Source: Cynocephalus volans (taxonomy: Eukaryota; Chordata; Mammalia; Dermoptera; Cynocephalidae). Taken from it: a stretch of DNA of 64,000 bases. Shown here one piece after another: positions 1-12,205 of this stretch. Within the stretch, counting starts at the first letter, position 1. Every line of letters starts with the position of its first letter. The translations under genes and the position numbers were made by a program. Where the stretch lies: NCBI RefSeq assembly GCF_027409185.1, contig NC_084462.1, positions 27,813,577 through 27,877,576 on the forward strand. The letters are read 5' to 3'. Below the pieces are notes generated by a model. The model did no database searches. It was given only the letters and a program-made list of their open reading frames with translations, and was not told the origin of the DNA.

Positions 1-1340
1 CTTTGTTCACTCAGCATGATTCTCTGGCGATTCATCCAGGTTGTCTCGTGTATCAATACTTTGTTCCCTTTTTATGGCTGAGTAGTGTTCCACCATGTGG
101 ATTTCCACATGTCACCTGGGTTGTCTCCAGTTTGGGGCTAGTACAGATAAGGCTGCTAGAAACATTCATGTACAGGTTTTTGTGTGAATGTGTCTTCATT
201 TCTACGTGATAAATGCTCAGGGGTGCCACTTCTGGGCTATATGGCAGTTGCATGTTTAGCTTTTTAATAAGCGGCCAACCTGTTTTCCAGAGTGGCTGGA
301 CCATTTTACATTCCTACTGGCACTGTATGAGGGACTCGGTTTCTCCAAATTCTCACCAGCATTTGATGTTGTCACTATTTTTTACTTCAGTCATTCTGAT
401 AGGTGTGTAGTGTTATCTCATTGTGGATTTAATTTGCATTTCCTTAAGGGCAATGATGTTAAGCATCTTTGTATGTGCTTGTTTGGAATCTGTATACTTT
501 CTTCACTGAGATGTCTCTTCATGTCTTTTGTCTACGTTCTAATTGGATTGCTTTTTTTAAAAAATATTATGTTGAGGGTTCTTTATATATTCTAGATATT
601 TCTCCCACTCTATAGCTTGTCTTTTTGTCCTCTTGACAATTCCTTTCACAGAGCAAAGCTTTAAGATTTCATAGTCTAATTTGTTAATCTTTTAATGAAT
701 TGTGCTTTTGGTGTCAGGTCTGAGAACTCTGCCTACGCCTAGATCCTAAAGCTTTTCTCTTATTTTTTTCCCCTAAAAGTTTTACTTTTTATATGTCCAT
801 GATCCATTTTAAGTTAATATTTGTATCAGGTCAAAGGTTTTTGTTTTTTGTTTGTGGATGTCCAATTGCTCCAGCACCATTTGTAGGAAATGCTCTTTCT
901 CTGTTGAATTGCTTTTGCGTCTTTGTTAAACATCAGTTGTGTGTGTCTATTTCTGAGTTCTCTGTTTTATTCCATTAATCTATGTGTCTGTCCCTCCACC
1001 AATAACACATTCATGATTACCATAGTTCTACAGTAAGTCTTAAAGTCAGGTAGACTGGCTTTTTTTTCTTTTCTTAAAAATTGATTCATTTTTTCTTTTT
1101 AAAAATTGTTTTAGCTATTCTAAAGTAGCTATTCTTTGGCTTTCTATATAATTTTACAGTACTCTTGTCTATATCTATAAAAAAATCTTGTGGGATTTTG
1201 ATAGGAATTGCATTATATCTATATATCCATTTGGGGAGAATTGACATCTCTGCTATGTTGAGTCTTCCAAGCTGTAAATACAGTATGGTTCTGCATTTAG
1301 CTAGATTTTCTCTGATTTCTTTCTCAAACATGGATGTACA
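1..1340 (-). mobile_element. L1 fragment, ORF2 3' portion and 3' UTR, antisense
   Basis: The reverse complement shows the familiar L1 ORF2 3' end (the 'visible actor' phrases such as ctgagtagtgttcca on the plus strand, and the 'lower limit' of ORF2 near ccagcaccatttgt). All frames are broken, so it is a dead fragment. Confidence 0.75.
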
Positions 1341-1735
1341 AATATCTGTTTGACACCCTGCTTTCATTCTTTTGGGTATATATACAGAAGCGGAATTGCA
1401 GAATTGTATGATAATTCTATTTTCGATGTTTCGAGGAAACACCATACTGTTTTCCACAGCAAATGTACCATTCTACATTCCCATCAACAATGCACAAAGT
1501 TCCAATTTCTCCACATCCTTGCCAACACTTTTTATTATTATTATTTTTCTTTAAAAGTAGTAGCTATCCTAATGGGTGTGAAGTGGTATCTCATTGTGGT
1601 TTTGATTTACATTTCTCTAATGATTAGTGACATTGAGCATCTTTTCATGTGTTTATTGGCCATTTGTATTTCTTCTTCAGAAAAATGTCTATTCAAGTTG
1701 TCTGCCCATTTTTTGAATTGAGTTTTTTGTTTTTC
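1341..1735 (-). mobile_element. Second L1 ORF2 3' fragment, antisense
   Basis: The sequence returns to an earlier ORF2 segment (tgggtatatatacagaag on the plus strand), so this is a separate L1 insertion or rearrangement next to the first. Confidence 0.7.
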
Positions 1736-1849
1736 AGTTCTCTAAACAGAAGGGAAATGATAAAAGAAGGAAATTTAAAACATTGGAAAAGAAAAAAAAC
1801 ATGGTTAAAAGTATGGGTTATACGTGAACAGACAAAATAATCTTAAAAA

Positions 1850-1925
1850 AAACAAAGTTGGAGGACTCATACTTCCTGATTTCGAAACTTACTACAAAGC
1901 TAAAGTAATCAAAACAGGAGATCTC
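1850..1925 (+). mobile_element. Short inverted L1 ORF2 segment
   Basis: About 75 bases read as L1 ORF2 on the plus strand (aaacttactacaaagctaa), opposite to the flanking L1. This suggests 5' inversion during retrotransposition or two independent insertions. Confidence 0.55.
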
Positions 1926-1929
1926 TATG

Positions 1930-3730
1930 TGTTCTGGATTTTGATCCCTTATGAGATATATAATTGGCAAACATTTTCTCTCATTTTGTAAGTTGCCTTT
2001 TTACTCCGTTGACAGTGTCCTTTGATGCACAAAAGTTTTAAATTTTCATCAAGTCTGATTTGTCTATTTTTTTCAATTATTGCCTGTGCCTTTGGTGTCA
2101 TTTCCAAGAAGTCATTTCCAATCCTATGTTGAGAAGATTTTGCCCTGTTGTCTTCTAAGAGTTTTATAATTTTAGCTTTCATGTTTAGGTCTTTGATCCA
2201 TTTTGAGTTAATTTTTGTATATGGTGTTAGCTAAGGGCCCAATTTCATTTTTTTTGCATGTGGATATCCAGTTTTCCCAGCACTGTTTGTTGAAAAGACT
2301 CTCCTTTCCCCATTGAGTGGTCTTGGTACCCTTGTTGAAAATCATTTGACCATATAGGTGAGTGTTTATTTCTGGTCTCTCTATTCTGTTCCACTGGTTT
2401 ATATGTCTGTTATTATGCCAGCACCATACTGTTTTTTGTTTTTTGTTTTTTTTTTAAAAGATGACCGGTAAGGGGATCTTAACCCTTGGGTTGGTGTTGT
2501 CAGCACCACGCTCAGCCAGTGAGCGAACTGGCCATCCCTATATAGGATCCGAACCCATGGCCTTGGTGTTATCAGCACCACACTCTCCCGAGTGAGCCAC
2601 GGGCCGGCCCGCACCACACTGTTTTGATTATTGCAGCTTTGTAGTATGTTTTGAAATCAGGAAGTGTGAGTCCTCCAACTATTTTTTTTTTAAGATTATT
2701 TTGTCTATTTATGTATAATCCATACTATTGTTTATCATGTTTTTGTTGTTGTTTTATTTTTTCTTTTCTGATGTTCTAAGGTTTCTTCCTTTATCATTTC
2801 TCTTCTGTTTGAGAACTTCCTTTAAGGGTAGTTCTGCTTGTGAGAATTGCTCTTAATTTTCCTTTGTCTGAGAATGTCTTGATTTCTTCTTTATTCCTGA
2901 AGGATATTTTCACTGAATATAGGATTCTGGGTTCTTTTCTTTCAGCACTTGAAAAATATTGTGCCCCTTTTTTTCTGGCCTTGAGGGATTCCAATGAGAA
3001 TTTTGCTGCCATTCTAGTTGTTTTCTCTTACTGGGAAGGTGCTGTTTTTCTCTGGCTGCTTTAAAAAAAATTTTTTTTTCTTTTCTTTCTGCTTTTAAGA
3101 TTTTTCCCTTCAGTCTTTTGTTTTTAGAAGTTTAGTTATGATATATCTTGTTGTGCATCTCTTTGGGTTTATCCTGTTTGGGGTTTACTCAGCTTTGTGA
3201 ATCTATAGGTTTATGTCTCTCAGCACATTAGGGAAATTTTCAGCTTGTATTTCCTCAGGCACTTTTCCAGCCTTACCCTCTTTCTCCTCCCCTGCCGTGA
3301 GTCTCATGACACAACTGTTAGATCTTTTGTTTCAGACCTACAGGTACCTGAGGCTCTGTCCATTTTGTTTTTCAGTCTAGTTTCTCTTTGTTGTTCAGAT
3401 TGGGTAATTTCTATTGTTCTGTTTTCCAGCTCACTGAGTCTTTCCTCTGTCCCCTGCATTCTACTGTTGAAACTATCCACTGAGCTATTTATTTCGGTTA
3501 TTGTATTTTCGGTTTTAAAATGTCCGTTTGGTTCTTCTTTATATCTTCTGTTCTTTGGCTGAGATTTTCTGTTTCTTTGCTGAGTTTTTCTATTTTTAAA
3601 AATTTGTTTCAAATGTCTTCCCTATTGCCCATTGAATTTTTTTTTTTTTTTTTTTAAATCATGGCTGGTTGAAAGTGACCTTTGTCAGGGAATTCTAACA
3701 ACTCCTCCATGTTAGTGTTGACAACTATTA
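1930..3730 (-). mobile_element. L1/HAL1-type LINE, antisense, interrupted by a SINE
   Basis: L1 ORF2-like sequence resumes to about 2.7 kb. It is followed by ORF1-like sequence on the minus strand. The stretch 3612-3304 encodes a coiled-coil piece with NSSVDSFNSRMQGTEERLSE and ELENRTIEITQSE, typical of the L1/HAL1 ORF1 coiled coil. The coding part is decayed. A dimeric SINE sits at 2436-2610. Confidence 0.65.
2436..2610 (-). mobile_element. tRNA-Ile-derived SINE, dimer
   Basis: Two tRNA-like units read on the minus strand after a T-rich plus-strand tail. The near-identical flanks 2421-2435 and 2611-2625 (gcaccatactgtttt, one mismatch) are a target-site duplication inside L1. Confidence 0.85.
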
Positions 3731-3793
3731 ATTATCCTTTTTCATTCAGTTTGAGATCTTCCTGGTCCTTAGTATGTATGATGAGTGATTTTT

Positions 3794-3958
3794 TTTTTTT
3801 TTTAAAAGATGACCGGTAAGGGGATCTTAACCCTTGACTTGGTGTTGTGAGCACCACGCTCAGCCAGTGAGCGAACCGGCCATCCGTATATGGGATCCGA
3901 ACCCGGGGCCTTGGTGTTCTCAGCACCACACTCTCCCGAGTGAGCCACGGGCCGGCCC
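3794..3958 (-). mobile_element. tRNA-Ile-derived SINE, dimer
   Basis: Same dimer family as the copy at 2436. It has an exact 15-base target-site duplication, tgatgagtgattttt, at 3779-3793 and 3959-3973. Confidence 0.88.
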
Positions 3959-3973
3959 TGATGAGTGATTTTT

Positions 3974-5130
3974 AATTGAGTCCTGGGCATTTTCATTTTA
4001 TGTTCTGAGACTCTGGATTTTATTTCACTTTTCTGTTTTAGCTGTTATGTTCTGACTCTGCTCTGGGTGGAGCAGGGCAGGGAATTCCTCATTATTACTA
4101 GGTAGACATAGAAGTCCAGGTTCCCTTTCAGCCTTGATTGATACCTGGGGCAGGGCAGGAAGGTGGTTCCTTCTTGCTGCTGGGCAAGGGTGGGAGTTCC
4201 GGCTCCCAAGTTGCACTTCCACTGGCAGCACAGGGGGGGTGGCCTCCTCTGACACCAACCCAGTGGGGAGTGGGGGTGGGGTGGGGTAGGGGTGGGGTGG
4301 GGTTGGTGCCTCATCACCATGTGGTAGAGGTAGAAGGCCAGGCTTCCTATGTGGTCTCCATTGAACTATGGGAGGATCAGGGGGTTGTGACACCACCTTG
4401 TTGGAGATGTTGGTGCGCTTTGTTATAGACTCTTGAGGGTGGAAGTCTAGGCTACCCACCTGGCCTTTGGTGGTGTGGGTGTGGGCCATGTTTTTTCCGT
4501 AGCGTTTGGCTGGAGTAGAGTGTTCATTGTCTAAAAGTTTTGTGTATTGCTAGGCTTCCCCTTTCTTTTCTGGTCCTTTGAGGAAAGACAGCAGGCTTTT
4601 GTTGGGGCTTTGTTTTGTTTTTTTTGTATGTGCCCATTGATGCTTCCCAATTGCCTGCTTCTTCAGTTTCATGTCTGGGATATATGAGGGAAAAAGAAAA
4701 CCCAGGAAAACTCACCATGCGCCACAAGGAGCCCCAAGGTGGCCAGTAATGAGGGTGCAGGCTGGCCACAAGTCCCATGGCAGTGCCAGCAGTGAGTCAT
4801 CCACCTTGCCCCACACTGGCCGGTGCTCTGCACCATGCAGTTCATCCACAGGCCCTCCTGGGGGTCTAGGATGTGATGCTGCTGCTGTCCCCAGTGAAGG
4901 TGGGCCTGAGTCCTTGGGTCCAGAGGTCCCTAGCTGGTCTGCCTTCTTCTCTGCACCTCCCCATCTTCTTGTGTTTGTTTTTAGTTGTACTTAGCAGAAG
5001 GAATAGGGACATGTATGTCTGTTCCATCTTCTCACAAGCAAGTGGAAGTCTCCCACTGACACTCAATGCTCAACACGGAAAATGTCACCTGTGGCCACCA
5101 ACATGTGTGGAGATTTCTTCCGACCCACAA
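3974..5130. other. Unassigned sequence, partly LINE 5'-like, with a G-run cluster
   Basis: The first part continues the L1/HAL1 context beyond the SINE. The remainder has no family I can name and no gene. A run of G4-G5 tracts lies at 4263-4304. Confidence 0.4.
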
Positions 5131-6135
5131 CCAGTTCTCCAGTGGACACCAACTGAGTGTCCTATAATTCAATTCAATTCTGACTCTATATACCTGGAGA
5201 TAGCCTCAGATTCCACAGATTGAGGGCTCAGTATTACAAGACCGCCCTAACTTCAGATACCAGTCACAAGCTCCAGGTTGTGACCTGTGCTTCTTTTTTT
5301 AAAAAGATGACCAGTAAGGGGGATCTTAACCCTTGGCTTGGTGTTGTCAGCACCACACTCTCCCAGGTGAGCAAACTGGCTATCTCTATATCTGGATCCG
5401 AAGCCGTGGCCTTGGTCTTATCAGCACCACACTCTTCCAAGTGAGCCATGGGCTGGCCCTATGACCTGTACTTCTGATCAACTGGTTATAAATTAGGAAT
5501 TCCCACAACCCCCTCCTCAGGTTTGATTAATTTGCTAGACCAGCTCACAGAACTCAGGGAAATGCTTTACTTATATTTACTCATTTATTATAAAGGATAT
5601 TACAAAAGACACAGATGAAGAGATGCACAGGGTAAGGTATGGGGGATGGGGTGTGGGGCTTCCATGCCCTCCCTGGGTGCACCACCCTCCAAGAACCTCC
5701 ATGTGTTCAGCTATCCAGAAGCTCCCTGAACCCTGTCCTTTTTTTCTTTTATGGAGGCTTCATTATAAAGGCATGATTGAGTACATCATTGGCCAATGGT
5801 GATCAACTCAACCTTTAGCTCCTCTCCCCTTCCTAGAGGTTGGGTGGGGGGTGGGGGAGTAAGGCTGAAAGTTTCAACCCTCTAATCACACTGTTGGCTC
5901 CCCTGTCAACCAGCCCCTCTCATGAGGCTATCCAGGAGCCCACCAAGAGTCACCTCATTAGAACTAAAGATGTTTCTCTCACCCAGGAAATTCTAAGGAA
6001 TTTAGGAACTCTGTGTCTAGAACAGGGGTCAAAGATTCTCCTCTCACTCCTAACTACAAGAGAATTAGGAACTCTGTCTGAGGAACCTGGGGCAGAGACC
6101 AAATACATATATGTTTCTTATGTCACACTATCATA
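5131..6135. mobile_element. Probable ERV-type LTR element, unclassified, split by a SINE
   Basis: The phrases resemble an old LTR in minus orientation, but I cannot name the family. It is interrupted by the dimer at 5295-5461. No coding sequence. Confidence 0.35.
5295..5461 (-). mobile_element. tRNA-Ile-derived SINE, dimer
   Basis: Dimer with an imperfect duplication, tgacctgtgcttct (5281-5294) versus tgacctgtacttct (5462-5475). Confidence 0.82.
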
Positions 6136-6284
6136 CCCCCACTATCTTTTACCTGGCTCTTTATACACTTAAGTTACCTGTTAAGCTCCTGTAACCATTT
6201 GAGCTTGAGACCCCTGGCTTAGCCTTTGTAGTTCAAAGTTTTGGCCCTAGACCCCTTACAGACAGTGAGAATAAGAAGCATGAG

Positions 6285-6399
6285 GGGCTGGCTGGTTAGC
6301 TCAGTTGGTTAGAGCACTGCCTTGTAGCACCAAGGTCAAGGGTTCAGTTCCCATGCTGCCAGCTGCCAAAAAAAAAAAAAAAGAAAGAAAGAAAGAGAA
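6285..6399 (+). mobile_element. tRNA-Ile-derived SINE, monomer
   Basis: One unit with an A-box-like ttagctcagttggttagag, a B-box-like ggttcagttccc and an A-rich tail. The flanks 6270-6284 and 6400-6414 match except for two bases. Confidence 0.85.
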
Positions 6400-6414
6400 A
6401 ATAAGAAACATGAA

Positions 6415-7840
6415 AAGGAAAAGAAAGACATCACATTCAAGGGAACCTCAGGTTGGATTGAGACTGGGGCTGAGGAGGAGGACTGCAGGAGAGAAGGGGA
6501 TGAGAGGCCTCTATTCACAGCCTCTGCAGGGTGATGTGTCCTGATCTCTCAAAGCCTCCCTCCTGGGGAATAGTGGGTAATAGACTGTGTTGACTTCTAA
6601 GTTTATGTAAAGCTTGGGACCTTATCATTTCTCCACCCAAACAGCACAGAGTTAAACAATACAGCTTTCGAGGCCCAAGGAATGAGAAGTTGATTTAAGA
6701 TTTCCTAAGATAGGGCTCTATCAGCGGTTACTCAACCTTTCATGACCCCCGCCTTATCACTGACAAAGGCCGTGTTCGCTTGCCAGGGCAGCACATGCAC
6801 GGTGCGCCCTGACTCTGAGCTTCAACCCAGGGGAGGGTCTCCTGCTGAAGGGGCTCAGTGACTTTTTGGGCTGAGCAGCCCTGCGGGCATCGGGCCTCTT
6901 CTCCAGCCGGCTCAGGGCCAGCTCTATGGGCTGTGACAACGGTGGTCATGGCAGCAGGGAAAGAGGCCACATAGGCTTCCTCTCACCAGGGCTGACACCA
7001 GAGCCCACTGGCAGCAGAAGAGCATCAGTCTTGAGTCTAGTATGGTATCCTCCTTCCTTAGGGCCCAGCCCAGCCTAGTGTGACCTGATTGCTCCAGACT
7101 CCTGCTGTGAGGAGCTCCACAATTGGTCCATACATGGACAGATGCTTATCTGGGACGTGGATTTTCTTTACTTGCCTATCGTGCTTCTGCCAGTGCCACT
7201 ATTCATAAACCCACTGATGCCTCATAGGCTGTTCTGGTGAATATTACAAAATTGCATCTGATCTACAAGTTCCCCTATAGCAAAAGAAATATGGGGCTAT
7301 GTCCTGAGAGTCCCTGATCTTCTCATGAGCCTCACCCTCTGGAAGCATCTGGCCTTACAAGATGATGAAATGTCTTTGAAGACAGCTATGGTTCCACCTG
7401 GGAGACAGCAGCATGGGAGGTTGACTTCTGTCTTGCAGATGCTCTCACCTGTAGTGGTGGCCGGAGTGCAGGTGCATTCACAGACTTGTAGGTGCTCCTA
7501 CAAGAACAGGTAAAAGGGAATCACTACAATGGCTGAGGTGACTGACCCTGATCACAGAGGGTAAATCAAGTCACAGTTACTGAAGACGGGCCCGGACAGT
7601 ATGTGTATAGCTCAGGGGCCTCCACATTTCTGCCATTGCTAATGATAAATGTCCACAGAAGACCAGTGCCACCCCCAGGCAAGACCACCAAGGGATAGAG
7701 GCAAAGTCATCAGTGTGGGAGAGGCATGCTGGCCCAGCTGAGGGGCTGCCCAAGCTGAACCTGGAGTGCTGAGGTAGCTGCAGGACTCGAGAGGGCAACC
7801 CCCCCCCGTTGCTGCTCGACTGTCAAATTGCCCTATCTCT
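6415..7840. other. Mostly unique intergenic sequence
   Basis: No gene, splice-supported exon or clear repeat family seen. Short open frames here lack any recognisable protein. Confidence 0.5.
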
Positions 7841-8146
7841 TTAAACATATTTTTTAAAATTATGAGATATTTCAAACACAGAGGAATTTCAAACACACGA
7901 AGAATTCAGATGTAACAAGTCTTAACATTCTGCTGAAGCCCCTTTTGTATCCTTCCCTATCCTGTTCACTTGCCTTCCTGCAAGAGGTGGCACTATCACG
8001 ACGTTGGCACCTCATCTTCCTGCAAGTTTTATACTTTTGCTAGTTAGGTATATTAGACATCCATTCACAATGCATAGAACTATTTTGTGCATTTAAAAAT
8101 TTTTACATAGATGGTCTCATATTGTACGTATTCTGCAATTAGCTTC
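7841..8146 (-). mobile_element. Old L1 fragment, antisense
   Basis: L1-like phrases such as tttcaaacac and gatggtctcatattgtacg precede the MaLR LTR. The same L1 appears to resume after it. Confidence 0.5.
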
Positions 8147-8830
8147 TGTATTAGTCTGTTTTGGTGTTGCTCTAACAGAATACCTGAGACTGGGTAGTTT
8201 ATAAAGAAAAGAGGTTTATTTGCATAGGGGCCAGCCCACCCCCTTGGGCCCTTCCTCTAGCCTGTCTTGGCTCCCCAGGCCCAGTCCCTTCTTTCTCAGG
8301 TCAGTTCGGTTATTCTGAGTCAAGGCTGTCTGAATAGCTTTCAGTTAGAGTTGTCTAAAATTAACTCTCTTGTTGTGAGGACTTTGGCATCTCAGATAAA
8401 GAGTCTAGGCCTCTGACTCATGATTTTATTTGTTTATAATAAAAGAATAGACTGATATATTTTTTAAAAAAGAAAAGAACAGAGGTTTATGTGGCTCACA
8501 ATTCTGGGACAACTGCATTCAGTGTGGGCCTCAGGCTGCTTCTACTCATGGTAGAAAACAGTAGGTAGTGGCGGGTTCAAGATCACATGGGGAGAGGAAG
8601 CAAGAGAGAGAGGGGAGGTGCCAGGTCCTTTACAACCAGCTCTCGTGGGAACTAATAGAGCAAGAACTCACTCACTACCCCCTCCCCCAGAAAGGGCATT
8701 AATCTCTTCATGAGGGATCCACCCCCAATAACTTAAATAGTTCCCAATGCTGTGACATTGGGGATCAGATTTTGACATGAGCTTTGGGGGGGACAAAGAT
8801 TGGGAGAACAAACATATCTAAACTATATCA
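8147..8830 (-). mobile_element. MaLR (MST-like) LTR, antisense, with an insertion
   Basis: On the plus strand it opens with TGTATTAGTCTG and ends in CTATATCA, the reverse of a MaLR LTR. The 5-base flanks gcttc (8142-8146) and gcttt (8831-8835) are a near-perfect duplication. A roughly 250-base foreign segment sits at 8220-8469. Confidence 0.75.
8220..8469 (+). pseudogene. Probable processed retrocopy fragment of an unidentified transcript
   Basis: A GC-rich segment interrupts the MaLR LTR. It ends with AATAAA at 8438-8443, then about 20 bases, then an A-rich tail. The LTR phrase agaaaagaggtttat before it is repeated after it in slightly altered form (8471-8490). This is the expected L1-mediated retroposition layout. 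The source gene is not recognised. Confidence 0.55.
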
Positions 8831-8936
8831 GCTTTTATATATTTATTTTTATTTTTATTTAAAAAATTTTTAATTTACACATAATCGTAGTACATATCTA
8901 TGGAATATTGTATGATAATTTATACATGTATACAAT

Positions 8937-9353
8937 TGTAGTGGATTGAATTATGTCTCCCCAAAACTCGTTGAAGCTTGAATTGTGTCCCCCAAGTTTC
9001 ATGTATTAGAAACTTAGCCCCCACTGTGACTGTTAAGAGGGTGGGAAATCCTATTATGGTAATTGAAAGGTGGGGCCTTGAACAGGTGATTGGATTGCAG
9101 GACCGTGCAGTAGTGAATGGACTAAAAATGGTGGTCATGGGCGTGGTTCTGAGGGCTTTAAAAGAAGAGAGTCGTCTCTCTGCTCTCTCTGCTTCCACCA
9201 TCTTGCAGTGTGGGACCCCTAGGTCACTGTTGCCACCACCAAATGGACTTTGGACTTCCCAGCCTCAGAAACTGTAAGCAATAAATGTAGTTTTCTTTAG
9301 AAATCACCCAGTTTCAGGTATTTTGTTACAAGCAACAGGAACAGGCTAATATA
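8937..9353 (+). mobile_element. MaLR-type LTR
   Basis: Opens TGTAGTGGATTG and ends CTAATATA, with AATAAA near its 3' end. The exact 5-base duplication ACAAT lies at 8932-8936 and 9354-9358, inside an L1 3' UTR. It is the same family as the copy at 26233-26825. Confidence 0.8.
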
Positions 9354-9449
9354 ACAATGTGTAATGATCAAATCAGGCTGATTAACATATCTATCACCTC
9401 AAACATTTATCATTTCATTGTGTTGGAAACATCCCAAATCCTCTCTTCT

Positions 9450-9819
9450 TGCCCCGGGCTCTCCTGCCTTGGGCCTTAGACACACCCCCTGCACCCAACC
9501 AGCCCAGTGATGACCACAGAGCCAAAGCAGGAAGGGCCCCCGTTCCCGAGCTGGGATAGTGGGGGGCGAGGGATTTTCCACACCCCCTGACATCTGCACC
9601 CAGCCCAACAATGACCAAACCACCAGTGGAAGCCCCCCAGTCTCCCCTATGGGAATGAGGGGGGTGCCACAGGCCTCAGTCCCACCCCTCTTCCTTCCTC
9701 CTTCTTCCATCCCATTTCCTTCCCCTGTCCTCTCTCCCCCTCCCTCCCAACTGGTCCACAACATCCTAGAATGTAAAAAATGATATAAATAAAATTTCAT
9801 TTTCTTAAAAAAAAACCAG
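9450..9819 (+). pseudogene. Processed retrocopy of an unidentified mRNA
   Basis: A GC-rich 370-base segment interrupts an L1 3' UTR. It ends with AATAAA (9788-9793) and an A tract near 9806-9814. It is bounded by an exact 14-base duplication, AAATCCTCTCTTCT, at 9436-9449 and 9820-9833. The body is proline-rich in several frames, but I do not recognise the parent gene. It is probably a 3' UTR or C-terminal fragment. Confidence 0.7.
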
Positions 9820-11811
9820 AAATCCTCTCTTCTAGCTGATAGAAAGTATACCATAAATTGTTGTTAATTACAGTCACCCTACAGTGTTATAGAATCTTAT
9901 TCCTCCTATCTAGCTGTAATTTTGTATCCTTTAGCCAACCTCACACTATCCCCCGCTCCCCTTGCTTTTTTTATTGACCTTTGTTTTCAAAATTTATCCA
10001 TGTTTATACAAGAAGTTCCAGTTAATCCATTTTCACTGCTCTGTAATATTCCACGGTGTGAATGTGCCACAGTTTATATCCGTTCTCCCGTTGACTAACA
10101 TCTGGATGGTTTCTAATTGTTTTGCTATTACAAATAAGATGTGACACATGTCCTTGCAAATGCTTCATAGTGTACACACGTGAGAGTTTCTCTAGAAGTA
10201 GAATTGCTGGGTCGTAAGGTACACACACTTTCTACCTTACCACGTATTGCCAGACGATTCTCTGAGACTGTTGTAGCCATCGACAGGACACTCCCTTCGG
10301 CATGACACGAGAGGTTTTTTTGTGGTTGTTTGTTATATCATTCTGTGAGTGTCAAGTAGCACCTCATTTAAATTTGCATTTCTCTGATTATTAGTGACAT
10401 TGAGCATCTTTCCTATACTTCTTGTTAATTTCAGTGTTCTCTTCCATGGGCTACTTATTGATGGACTTTACCTAGTTTTCCGTTGGGTTGTTTGCTCTTT
10501 CCTTGTTGATTTATATAATTTATGTATTCTGAGTACTAATCATTTGCTATAAGGGTTGCAAATATTTTCTCCCAAACTATGCCTTATCTTTGACCATTTC
10601 TATGGGGTTTTTTGCCATGCAGTTTTATTTTTTAGGCATAAAATACATTTGGTAAGGCCCTTAAAATGCACAAATCTTAAAGGTACAGCTTGACAAAATT
10701 TTTGCATTTGTAAATAACGATGTAACCACCATCCAAATCAAGATATAAGGTATTTCTGTAATCCCAGAAGGTTTCCTGATGTTTCTTCCCAATCAATAGC
10801 ATTCTTTTCATAGGTCCCCATGTTCTAACTTTTATCACCACATTACTTTTCTTGTTTTTGATCTTTATATAAATGGAATCATGCAGTGTATATTCTTGTG
10901 TTTGGCTTCTTTAACCCAATATAGTATCTGTGAGTTTCATTCATGTTGCTCTGTGTATCAGTAGTTTATTTTTCTTCATTGCTGCGTAGTATTCCATTCT
11001 GTGAATATATCACAATTTATGTCCCCTCTTCTTTTGATGAGCATTTGGATTGCTTCCAATTGCTTACACGTCATGATGGGATGCACCTCCCTGTTCTCCA
11101 GCTGCACATGTATGAGGGTTTCTCTAGAAGTGGAACTGCTGGGTCATATGGCACACACGCCTTCCACCTTACCACCTAGTGCCAAATGAGTCTCTGAAGT
11201 CGTTGTTCCCATCAATTCCTCCTCCAGCCTAGTGGAGAGTTTCTGTTGCTACACAGCTCTACCAATCCTCAGCAGCATCAGACATTTTACTTTTGTGGTC
11301 CTGTGCATGTGAAATGGTATCTCATTGCTTTAATTTTCATTTCTCTGATTGCTAGTGAGGTTGATCACCTTCTTGTATCTTTATTGGTCATTCCTGTTTC
11401 TTCTGTAGGACGGCATCTCATAGCCTTGTCTACTTTTCTACCAGGTTGCCTTTCTTCTTATCAATTTGTAGAGTTTTTTGTGTATTCTGATTACTAATCA
11501 TTTGCTGCTTATATGGGTTGCATATAGCTTATTTTTAAACTTTTGTATTGTGTCTTTTGTCATGCCAGTTTTTTTAATGTACCCCAATTTATCAAGTTTT
11601 TTCTTTTTCCTATATCTTTTGTGTCTCACTTAAGAATTACTTCCTTAGCCCTAAGAAATGAAGATATACTTCTATAGTTTCTGCTAAATGTTTTACAGTT
11701 ATTTGCTTCACATTTAGATGTTTAGTAACAAAGATTCTTTGCTTGGATAAACTTTAGTCAGGCTTCCGAATCTTCTGTGAAGCACATCTGTGCACTTCCT
11801 TGTAAAATCCA

Positions 11812-12205
11812 GTTGTAGCAAAGAACCCTGTTAAGTCGGTTTAGCAAGAACCCCTCATCCGAGGATATCTGATCACCCCTGATATCTGATCAGGTTCCTC
11901 ATCCTCCACCCCACCCCCGCCAGGTGATATCTGAACACCCTGGCCTGTCTTCAGCAAGAATCCTGTTAAGTCGGTTTAGCCACAATCCCCCTTACCTCTG
12001 ATGTTTCCTCTTAGTAATTTCCCACCCCCTGACCCCCACCCTGCTCCTTGGCTATAAATTACCACTTGCCCATGCTGTATTCAGAGGTGAGCCCAATCTC
12101 TCTCTCCAACTGCAGTGGTCCCCATACCTATCTCAATGGTCCTGAATAATGTCTTCCTCACTGTGCTTTAACAAGGATCACTGAATAATTTTCTCTTCAA
12201 CAGTA
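11812..12205 (+). mobile_element. Probable ERV LTR
   Basis: Contains a TATA-like ctataaatt near 12050 and a 19-base internal direct repeat (11827-11845 and 11962-11980), as seen in U3 enhancers. The boundaries are not sharply defined. Following sequence to about 12.78 kb may be retroviral internal DNA without an intact frame. Confidence 0.5.

Larger units (their letters stand above)
8836..11760 (-). mobile_element. L1 3' ends, antisense, with nested insertions
   Basis: Several L1 3' UTR and ORF2 segments in minus orientation. The first is split by a MaLR LTR (8937-9353) and a retrocopy (9450-9819). A second copy begins near 10.6 kb, where the 'enough to form' phrases repeat. All are non-functional. 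Confidence 0.7.

Noticed and set aside
3304-3612. Coiled-coil protein gene
   Set aside because: The sequence is an L1/HAL1 ORF1 remnant in antisense without a complete frame.
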